Assembly: GCA_002414865.1 (NCBI GenBank)
Contig: DIAQ01000056.1
Coordinates: forward strand, 785-7,662
Direction of reading: 5' to 3'
DNA length: 6,878 bases
Origin: a candidate division Hyd24-12 bacterium UBA5074
GTDB lineage: Bacteria; Fermentibacterota; Fermentibacteria; Fermentibacterales; Fermentibacteraceae
Each line of letters begins with the position of its first letter. Position 1 is the first letter of the stretch. A model generated the notes under the pieces. That model had not been told where the DNA came from. It did not search any database and saw only the letters and a program-made list of their open reading frames with translations. Shown here in pieces: positions 1-5,111 of this stretch. The position numbers and the translations under genes were made by a program.

Positions 1-392
1 GAGGAGTATTGGCGCCGCCCCTCGTTCTCGTATGCGACTCCATCGACCTGGTATGAGACGGTGCTGTAGACGTAGTGCTCCACCCCTTCGTCGCACGGGA
101 GGTCGCGTATCGAGCTGCTCTTGACCGTGCCCATCGCCATGGCCTTCGTCGTGGCGTTGCCCATGCCCATTAACCCCGTGGCAACTCCGGCTCCGAGCAG
201 GATCAAGCCTCCGAGGCAGAAGAGGAGAACCATCCCGAGATCGGGCTCGAGCACCCCGAGCTGCCCCTCGAGGCCGATCGCGGATAGGATCCGGCCGCCT
301 GCGAACATCCCGACCAGCAGGGCTGCGATGCACAGGTCCATGGCCACCGAGGCCGTTATCAGGAGCATGCGCCTGTGGGTGCCCATGAGCAT
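1..392 (-). CDS. Two-helix membrane protein with DUF3592-like domain, partial (C-terminus beyond left edge)
   Basis: The minus-strand frame is open from an ATG at 392 to the window edge, giving 130 complete codons and no stop. The start is supported by AGGAGG eight bases upstream, overlapping the stop codon of the methyltransferase gene. A second in-frame ATG at 386 is less well spaced. The protein shows two hydrophobic helices (residues about 9-30 and 52-74) joined by a short loop. A soluble part follows, with HYVYSTVSYQVDGVAYENEG at about 107-126. That beta-strand pattern (aromatic-V-x-Y-x-V-x-G-x-x-Y) resembles DUF3592, a domain found in small membrane proteins of unknown role. It starts 12 nt after the methyltransferase stop, so the two are probably co-transcribed and translationally coupled. 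Existence of the gene is well supported; the DUF3592 link is a motif resemblance only and no function is claimed. Confidence 0.72.
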   Translation of the reverse strand, partial: MLMGTHRRMLLITASVAMDLCIAALLVGMFAGGRILSAIGLEGQLGVLEPDLGMVLLFCLGGLILLGAGVATGLMGMGNATTKAMAMGTVKSSSIRDLPCDEGVEHYVYSTVSYQVDGVAYENEGRRQYS

Positions 393-404
393 GGCGGGTG
401 CCTC

Positions 405-1058
405 CTACCTGTCCTGCGAGAGTGAGGGTGCGGGCATCTTCGGAAGTCCTCCGTCCGGGTTCCGGGCTATCATCCGGTTGATGGCGTGCTGATGAGGGAC
501 TCCGCTGGACATGCAGTCGAAGATCTCCTCTACGCTGTATTCGATTTTCCAGTCCCGGTAATAGGTGAGCAGCTCCCCCGAGATCCAGCGGTGGGCGGAC
601 GGTTCGCCATCGGGCGCCCTGGGTATGAATGGCTTGCTGACCAGGGCGGAGAATGCGTTCAAACCGCCAGGGGCGGTTCGCTCGCGGTAGTGCTCGAAAA
701 GCGCTTCACGGCTCTCCTGAGGCACATACTGGAACACGCCTGTCGAAAACAGCACATCGAACGGTAAATCGATCCTGTATTCGTTGATATCCGCGACGAA
801 CGAATCGATGTGTACGCCGGCTTCCTCCGCGAACTGCCTTGCTTTCTCGACGCCCCGGGAGGAGGCGTCGAAAGCCGTCACCAGATAGCCGTTGCGGGCG
901 AAGAAGACAGCGTCTCTCCCCTCGCCGCAGCCGATGTCGAGCAGTCTCAGGGGGCGGTCCGGGGGCATGAGCTGAAGCACCCGGCAGCAATTCGATGAAG
1001 GCGCCCTGCCCCAGTAGTAACCGGGTCCGTCATACCGCGCGTCATACGGATCGACCAT
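405..1058 (-). CDS. Class I SAM-dependent methyltransferase, TehB-like
   Basis: A 217-residue protein with a Rossmann-type methyltransferase fold. The N-terminal segment (DARYDGPGYYWG, about 6-17) resembles the TehB/tellurite-resistance methyltransferase group. Motif I is LLDIGCGEGRD at 39-49, binding S-adenosylmethionine. Asp64, at the end of the second strand (VTAFDAS), is the expected ribose-binding acid. A later strand, FDVLFSTGVFQYV, matches the region after motif III. I chose ATG at 1058 because GGAGG lies eight to nine bases upstream. An in-frame TTG at 1106 would add 16 residues but has no ribosome binding site. The methyl acceptor is unknown; TehB-like proteins act on small molecules such as tellurite or selenium and sulfur compounds, but that cannot be read from sequence. 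It is divergent from the RiPP operon across 0.8 kb, so a link with peptide modification is not supported. Confidence 0.85.
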   Translation of the reverse strand: MVDPYDARYDGPGYYWGRAPSSNCCRVLQLMPPDRPLRLLDIGCGEGRDAVFFARNGYLVTAFDASSRGVEKARQFAEEAGVHIDSFVADINEYRIDLPFDVLFSTGVFQYVPQESREALFEHYRERTAPGGLNAFSALVSKPFIPRAPDGEPSAHRWISGELLTYYRDWKIEYSVEEIFDCMSSGVPHQHAINRMIARNPDGGLPKMPAPSLSQDR

Positions 1059-1220
1059 CGAGCCATCCCTCCGACAAGCTGCTTCGATAAGATGCTCCCG
1101 GGGCAAGGCGTGGGCAACCTTGTTTCGCTGCGCAGAAACCAGGACACTGCCTCACGCCACGACTCCAGGATCGCAAGGTCAGCGCCAGGAGCAAAAGATC
1201 CCAGGGCAGCTACATACCTC

Positions 1221-1247
1221 ACGCCAAGAACGCCAAGAGCGCCAAGT
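1221..1247. repeat. Three tandem copies of a 9-nt CGCCAAG repeat
   Basis: ACGCCAAGA occurs at 1221-1229 and again at 1230-1238, followed by GCGCCAAGT at 1239-1247. Short arrays with a CGCCAAG (CTTGGCG) core are seen in intergenic DNA of many unrelated bacteria. That statement is from general recollection, and no function is assigned. It lies just before the longer degenerate repeat array. Confidence 0.7.
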
Positions 1248-1261
1248 GAGCACCAGTAGCA

Positions 1262-1584
1262 TTGGATTCCAGGGCTGCCGCGCAGCCTTCGTCGTCGCCC
1301 CTGGTCGATCCGCGAGAGCAAGCTCTCCGGCTCGCCCCGATGTCGACTCCGCCCTGCGGGCTCTGGAATCCTTTTCGGACCTCGGGCAAAGCATCAGCGA
1401 GAGCCGCTCGATAGACCGGCCGCGCTTCAGGCGCTGGAATCCGCAAGCATCAAAGGCAGGGCTTCAGCGAGAGGCCACCTGATACATCAGCCGGTTCCGG
1501 GCACTGGATTCCTCTCGCAGCATGGATATGGCATCCGAGAGTGCAACCCGATGCTTCCGACTTGATCTTGGACTTGTGGAATAC
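1262..1584. repeat. Degenerate ~70-nt tandem repeats marked by CTGGAATCC
   Basis: A TGGAATCC/TGGATTCC landmark recurs at 1262-1270 (TTGGATTCC), 1363-1371 and 1434-1442 (CTGGAATCC), 1504-1512 (CTGGATTCC) and about 1577-1584 (TGGAATAC). The last four are spaced 71, 70 and about 72 nt; the first interval is 101 nt. A second landmark, GCGAGAG or CCGAGAG, occurs at 1312, 1397, 1467 and 1535, with the last three spaced 70 and 68 nt. So the periodicity does not rest on one motif. Immediately before three of the landmarks sits a short hairpin with a different sequence each time: GCCC-TGC-GGGC at 1351-1361, GCGC-TTCAG-GCGC at 1422-1434, and CCG-GTTC-CGG near 1490-1500. The units are too diverged and irregular for a CRISPR. 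Whether they are remnants of a dispersed repeat or a structured RNA is unknown. Confidence 0.6.
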
Positions 1585-1770
1585 GGGAACTGTTGGCGCT
1601 GGAGCAAAGCGCTTTCTGATGCAGTCCCCGAGACAGTCGAGGACCCTTCGTCTCTGGCTCCCCTCTCCCGAGGAATGAAGGAGGGAGGACTCCCGACCGA
1701 CGATACTCACGTCTGATTTCACTGGCAACTCAAACTATAGGAACATGTTGCTCGGCTATTGCCCGACCTC

Positions 1771-1799
1771 TTGAAATGAGTGCCTGGATGGTCTACACT
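1771..1799 (+). promoter_or_regulatory. Sigma70-type promoter of the RiPP operon
   Basis: TTGAAA at 1771-1776 matches the -35 consensus at five of six positions. It is separated by exactly 17 nt from TACACT at 1794-1799, which matches the -10 consensus at four of six, including the key A at position 2 and T at position 6. The expected start of transcription is near 1805-1807, giving a leader of about 55 nt before the maturase ATG at 1862. Seen by eye; no scoring was run. Confidence 0.55.
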
Positions 1800-1800
1800 T

Positions 1801-1812
1801 AGGACAGGTCCT
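1801..1812. promoter_or_regulatory. Short dyad at the predicted transcription start
   Basis: AGGAC-AG-GTCCT forms five-base inverted arms around a 2-nt centre, placed directly after the -10 box and covering the expected +1. That position suits a repressor half-site pair. The dyad is short enough to be chance, and no regulator gene is present in the window. Confidence 0.25.
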
Positions 1813-1861
1813 GCTCATTGGCTGTCATGATCCTCGGCGGATGGACTGACGGGTTGATCGT

Positions 1862-3142
1862 ATGAAGAAAGCTTCGCGGTACAACTGGATCCTTGAGCAC
1901 GAGGGCTCCACCTTCATCTTCAACGGCGCCTCGGGATGCCTCGCCGAGGTCGGGGATACGCTCGCTCCCTCGGTCCATCAGCTGCTTTCTTCGGACACAC
2001 CCGGTGAACTCCTGGGGACCATTCCGAAGGATCTGTCCACCGGGCTCGTCGAAGGCGGATTCGTAATCGATGATGAGATAGACGAGAGGTCGGTGCTCAG
2101 ACACATCTCCCTCATACCCCGTTACTCGCCTGAGCCTGCCGGGGTCACCGCCGTTGTCACCACTCGATGTAACTTCGCCTGCCCCTACTGCACTCAGGAT
2201 ACCGGGACCGGGCGGGACATGCCGCCGGAGGTGGTCGACAAGCTCATCAGCATCATCGATCTGACCAACTCCCGCCAGTTCTCGATCACTCTGTATGGCG
2301 GTGAACCGCTTCTGGTCCCCGAGATCTGCGACGACATCTGCCTGAGGGCATCAGAAGCGTGTAAAAGACGGGGAATAGATCTCGATATCGACATGGTCAC
2401 GAACGGCTACCTCCTAGACGAGCAACTCGCTTCGAAGTTGGCCTCACACGGTCTTACATCGGTCCAGATCACGGTGGATGGCAACAAGAAACATCATGAT
2501 CACCGGAGGGTGCTCAAAGGCGGAAAAGGCACTTACGACAGAGTCGTCAGCCACGCACTCTCAGCGGCCCGACATCTTGATGTCGCGATCAGAGTCAACC
2601 TCGAGGCGTCTCTGCATTCCTCCAGGGAGTCCATTGCTGATGTCGAATGTGTCTTCAGGGATATCGACCGCGTAACCCTATATGTCTCGCCGACACGGCT
2701 CAAGGATGAAGAGGCATCCAGCGCGAATCTAAAACAAAGCTGCGGATGCTTCTCGGACCTTTTCCTCAGGCGAAGGAAACTTCATGCAAGGCTGGGTGGC
2801 TGTTGCGCTGTGAGACTCGACTCATTCGTCCTGCTGCCAGATGGGTCTTTTGCCTCATGCTGGGATGATGTCGGAATTCTTGGGTCGGGATTCGGATCGA
2901 TTCTCGATTCGGGCATCCCGAAGCTAAGTCACAGGGCGAAATGGATGGATTGGGATCCGTATGGCACCCAGCCATGCAGAGACTGTCTATGGCTGCCCAC
3001 CTGCGGAGGGGGCTGCCCCCGTGTCTGGCTCGAATCGGGCTCTCCAGGCTGCCTGTTCGGCTCCGATGAGGAGTACAGGCACTTCATCATGGTCAATGTG
3101 ATCGCCCGCAGGCAGAAAGGAGGTTCTAGCGAGAGAGGGTAG
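1862..3142 (+). CDS. Radical SAM/SPASM peptide maturase
   Basis: A 426-residue radical SAM enzyme. The [4Fe-4S] motif Cys-x3-Cys-x2-Cys is at C103, C107, C110 (RCNFACPYC), and the SAM-contacting YGGEP is at 145-149. The C-terminal SPASM domain fits the family pattern closely: C315-x12-Gly328-x4-C333, then C372-x2-C375-x5-C381-x3-C385, then C397. It should therefore hold two auxiliary clusters. Residues 1-90 precede the barrel and probably form a small winged-helix/PqqD-like recognition domain (WILEHEGSTFIFNGASG); this is inferred from position and pattern. Such enzymes use a 5'-deoxyadenosyl radical to form thioether or C-C crosslinks on ribosomal peptides. A Cys-rich peptide gene begins about 50 nt downstream. 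The ATG at 1862 is the only plausible start, since an in-frame TGA lies 15 nt upstream. Its ribosome binding site is weak, unlike that of the precursor. The alternative of a sulfatase-type (anSME) maturase is unlikely, as no sulfatase is nearby. Confidence 0.92.
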   Translation: MKKASRYNWILEHEGSTFIFNGASGCLAEVGDTLAPSVHQLLSSDTPGELLGTIPKDLSTGLVEGGFVIDDEIDERSVLRHISLIPRYSPEPAGVTAVVTTRCNFACPYCTQDTGTGRDMPPEVVDKLISIIDLTNSRQFSITLYGGEPLLVPEICDDICLRASEACKRRGIDLDIDMVTNGYLLDEQLASKLASHGLTSVQITVDGNKKHHDHRRVLKGGKGTYDRVVSHALSAARHLDVAIRVNLEASLHSSRESIADVECVFRDIDRVTLYVSPTRLKDEEASSANLKQSCGCFSDLFLRRRKLHARLGGCCAVRLDSFVLLPDGSFASCWDDVGILGSGFGSILDSGIPKLSHRAKWMDWDPYGTQPCRDCLWLPTCGGGCPRVWLESGSPGCLFGSDEEYRHFIMVNVIARRQKGGSSERG

Positions 3143-3182
3143 CCCGGGTGCGAAGAATGTGCATTTCACTCAGGCGCGTTTC

Positions 3183-3190
3183 GGAAGGAG
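3183..3190 (+). promoter_or_regulatory. Strong ribosome binding site of the precursor peptide
   Basis: GGAAGGAG lies 3 nt before the first ATG (3194) and 6 nt before the second (3197). It is one of the best Shine-Dalgarno matches in the operon and contrasts with the weak sites before the maturase and the exporter. This fits a peptide made in excess over its enzyme. The spacing favours ATG 3197. Confidence 0.75.
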
Positions 3191-3196
3191 TCCATG

Positions 3197-3319
3197 ATGA
3201 CGATCCTGTCGGCTGCGACGAGCTACGAGGAGATGCAGGCCATCGCAACACCAGGCAAGGGTGGAGTCTGCGGGGAGAAGTGCAACTGCAAGTGCTTCGT
3301 GGCCAAACTGGAAGAGTGA
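3197..3319 (+). CDS. Putative RiPP precursor peptide, Cys-x3-Cys-x-Cys-x-Cys core
   Basis: A 40-residue frame ending in TGA at 3317-3319, preceded by GGAAGGAG. Starting at the adjacent ATG 3194 would add one Met. The N-terminal half (MTILSAATSYEEMQAIATPG) is free of Cys, with an acidic YEEM segment, and looks like a leader. The C-terminal half is Gly/Lys/Cys-rich: VCGEKCNCKCFVAKLEE, with Cys at 25, 29, 31 and 33 and acidic residues at 27, 39 and 40. The gene sits directly after a radical SAM/SPASM maturase and before an ABC exporter, the usual place for the substrate peptide. I infer that the enzyme crosslinks the cysteines (sactipeptide or ranthipeptide type), but the acceptor residues cannot be told. 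GKGG at 20-23 just before the core is a possible cleavage point. A small metal-binding peptide is an alternative. I do not recognise the family with certainty; compare with SCIFF, CbpA and Clo7bot-type precursors. Confidence 0.78.
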   Translation: MTILSAATSYEEMQAIATPGKGGVCGEKCNCKCFVAKLEE

Positions 3320-3337
3320 CGAGAGCAGGCTCGATCA
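3317..3337 (+). other. Small stem-loop at the precursor stop codon
   Basis: TGA-CGAG (3317-3323) can pair with CTCG-A-TCA (3330-3337) around a 6-nt AGCAGG loop, with one bulged A. This makes about seven pairs, beginning in the precursor stop codon. There is no following T-run. In RiPP operons hairpins after the precursor often stabilise the upstream message or dampen downstream expression. Here this is inference from position, and the stem is modest. Confidence 0.3.
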
Positions 3338-3341
3338 GAAC

Positions 3342-5111
3342 ATGACGATGGATCTCCAGGCGTCAGGAAGCAGCTCCAGTCATACTCCAGCCCGACCCGG
3401 ATACATGAGCGCCATCCAGTCAGGGGGAGCCATGCTGCTCAAGCGATGCATGTCCTTCCTCCTGCCCTTCTGGCGCCTGGAGATCCTCGGCTTTCTTGTC
3501 ACTGCAGCGGCAGCGTCCCTTTCAGTTGCACAACCTTGGTTTCAGAAACTGCTCATCGACGGCGTTGTCGTAGGCGGTTCCCTTCAACTGCTGGAGAGGA
3601 TAATCCTGCTCCTCATCGGAGCGGTGGCCGCGAGAATCACTCTGTCGTTCGCGGCCAAGGTCCTGTTCACGAACATCAGAGAGCATGCCACCAGGAACTT
3701 GCGCACCAGCATGGGAGAAAGACTCGCACACCTCGCACTGCCCGATGTCAACGCGAAGAATCCAGGTGACATCGTCAGCACTCTGCTCCAGGACGTCGAA
3801 GTCGTCGGAGCCCTATATGGTGAGCTGTTTATAGAATTCCTGACGGATTTCCTCGTTCTCGGGGCAGTTATCACTGTTATGGCCTTCATCGACATCTGGC
3901 TCGCAGTCATGACGCTTGGGGCCATGGCGATACTGGCCTTGAGCTTCAGGAACCTCACCAGACCCGTGGAGAAGGTGACATTGGCTGTTCAGGAGTCCAC
4001 AGCATCTGCGTCTGTCGCCATCGGCGAATTCTGGAGGGCGATTCCTGAGGTCAGGCTGCTCAACTGCTACGACCTCTCGCGCAAATCGCTTCTCGACTCT
4101 TTCGAGCGGCTCAGGAAGGCCCGATTCAGGCGCAATCTTGTTCAGAACCTTATCGCCACGAACGAATTCACGATCTGGATCGTAACTGCGGGGATGGTTT
4201 GGTATGCAGGCGCCCGTGTGATCGCGGGTCAGATGACCATGGGGGATCTTGTGGCCTTCTGGGGCTACATGGGAATCGCTCTCGGACCGATAAACGACTT
4301 TCTGACCATAGGCAGCACTGTTCGGTCCAGCATGGCCGGAGCAAAACGGATCTTCAGGCTGGTTGACGAAGGGAGCTTCGAAAACCCGGATGCGGGCCTG
4401 ATGCTGCCCAGTTCAGCAGGCTCGATCGAGTTCAGATCTGTCGATTTCTCTCATGATACCACAACCGTCGTCCTCGCTCGAAGCTCCTTCAAGGTTCGGG
4501 AAGGCGAATGGATAGGTATCGTAGGCGCCAGCGGATGCGGGAAGTCGACTGCAGCGGCTCTCATGGCAGCACTTCTGCACCCTGATTCCGGCGAAATAAG
4601 GTTGGGTGATCTGCGGCTTTCCGAACTGTCCCCCAGAGCGCTGAGACAGCACCTGGGAGTGGCGACGCAGAACCCTCACATCTTCATCGCATCAGCTTTC
4701 GATAACATCGCTGTAGCGAGGATGGGTGCAACACTCGAGGAGGTAGTACAGTCAGCGAAAAAAGCCCGTGTTCATGACCATATCCTCAGCCTGCCCGATG
4801 GATACGAAACCGCCCTGGGAGAAGGGGTCCGTCAGCTCTCCGGCGGAGAGAGGCAGCGGTTCTCACTCGCCCGCATCTTCCTGAAAAATCCGAGGATTAT
4901 CATTCTCGACGAGGCCACTTCGGCCATCGACCAGGAGACCGCAGACGCAATCGAAGAGGAACTGGCCGCGACATTTTCAGGGCGGACATGCTTTGTCATA
5001 TCGCATCATCCCCGGGCTCTGAAGAACGTGGACCGGGTGCTATCCCTGGCTGATGGCTCGTTCCGCGAGATCTGCCTCGAGGAGGCCTGCGCAATGGTAG
5101 CATCCGAGTGA
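3342..5111 (+). CDS. ABC exporter, fused membrane and ATPase domains
   Basis: From ATG 3342 the protein has 589 residues, the usual size for a half-transporter acting as a homodimer in the inner membrane. Six hydrophobic helices fall at about 47-64, 85-104, 160-182, 184-201, 275-295 and 301-320. The ATPase domain follows, with Walker A GASGCGKST (395-403), Q-loop Gln443, signature LSGGE (499-503), Walker B IIILDE (519-524) and switch His555 (VISHHP). All catalytic residues are present. There is no N-terminal C39 peptidase, so it cannot itself cut a leader. It follows the precursor by 22 nt and is the likely peptide exporter; lipid or drug export is possible by homology alone. The start is uncertain: the frame stays open upstream into the precursor gene (from 3261), which I regard as spurious. 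ATG 3432 (559 residues, starting MLLKRC) has a GGGGAG-like site and would remove a low-complexity Ser-rich N-terminus. Confidence 0.9.
   Translation: MTMDLQASGSSSSHTPARPGYMSAIQSGGAMLLKRCMSFLLPFWRLEILGFLVTAAAASLSVAQPWFQKLLIDGVVVGGSLQLLERIILLLIGAVAARITLSFAAKVLFTNIREHATRNLRTSMGERLAHLALPDVNAKNPGDIVSTLLQDVEVVGALYGELFIEFLTDFLVLGAVITVMAFIDIWLAVMTLGAMAILALSFRNLTRPVEKVTLAVQESTASASVAIGEFWRAIPEVRLLNCYDLSRKSLLDSFERLRKARFRRNLVQNLIATNEFTIWIVTAGMVWYAGARVIAGQMTMGDLVAFWGYMGIALGPINDFLTIGSTVRSSMAGAKRIFRLVDEGSFENPDAGLMLPSSAGSIEFRSVDFSHDTTTVVLARSSFKVREGEWIGIVGASGCGKSTAAALMAALLHPDSGEIRLGDLRLSELSPRALRQHLGVATQNPHIFIASAFDNIAVARMGATLEEVVQSAKKARVHDHILSLPDGYETALGEGVRQLSGGERQRFSLARIFLKNPRIIILDEATSAIDQETADAIEEELAATFSGRTCFVISHHPRALKNVDRVLSLADGSFREICLEEACAMVASE

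Larger units (their letters stand above)
1059..1770. other. Long non-coding divergent intergenic stretch
   Basis: About 0.7 kb between the divergent methyltransferase and RiPP operon. Open frames exist here on both strands but none has a ribosome binding site at its start or a recognisable protein motif. Their translations are Arg/Ser/Pro-rich in a way typical of non-coding GC-rich DNA. What is visible is repeat structure: a 9-nt tandem repeat at 1221-1247 and a degenerate array of roughly 70-nt units at 1262-1584. Small inverted repeats are also present: CAAGG/CCTTG at 1104-1122, GTTTC/GAAAC at 1122-1139, GGCTGC/GCAGCC at 1273-1287 and GAGAG/CTCTC at 1314-1327. No tRNA, rRNA or known riboswitch was recognised, and no clear promoter for the methyltransferase was found. 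Confidence 0.6.

Noticed and set aside
121..492. Plus-strand open frame of 123 codons near the left edge
   Set aside because: It is antisense to the membrane protein and the end of the methyltransferase, lacks a ribosome binding site and has a Pro/Arg/Ser-rich composition typical of a shadow frame.
947..1394. Minus-strand open frames upstream of the methyltransferase as an extra gene
   Set aside because: They overlap the methyltransferase or the repeat array, have no ribosome binding sites, and their Arg/Ser/Ala-rich translations show no motif.
1262..1584. CRISPR array
   Set aside because: Units are strongly diverged, the conserved parts are only 8-9 nt long and there are no identical direct repeats of 24-40 nt.
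1522..1716. 64-codon plus-strand frame as a possible second small peptide gene
   Set aside because: No ribosome binding site before the ATG, it begins inside the degenerate repeat array and no coding-like features are seen.
3140..3199. Maturase and precursor share a frame, separated by a single TAG and 17 open codons (containing a Cys-x2-Cys), suggesting a readthrough fusion
   Set aside because: The precursor has its own strong ribosome binding site, TAG ends other genes in this window, and 17 stop-free codons in GC-rich DNA are expected by chance.
3197..3319. Precursor as a classical bacterial metallothionein
   Set aside because: Only four Cys and no His, and the context of a SPASM maturase plus exporter favours a modified secreted peptide, though metal binding is not excluded.
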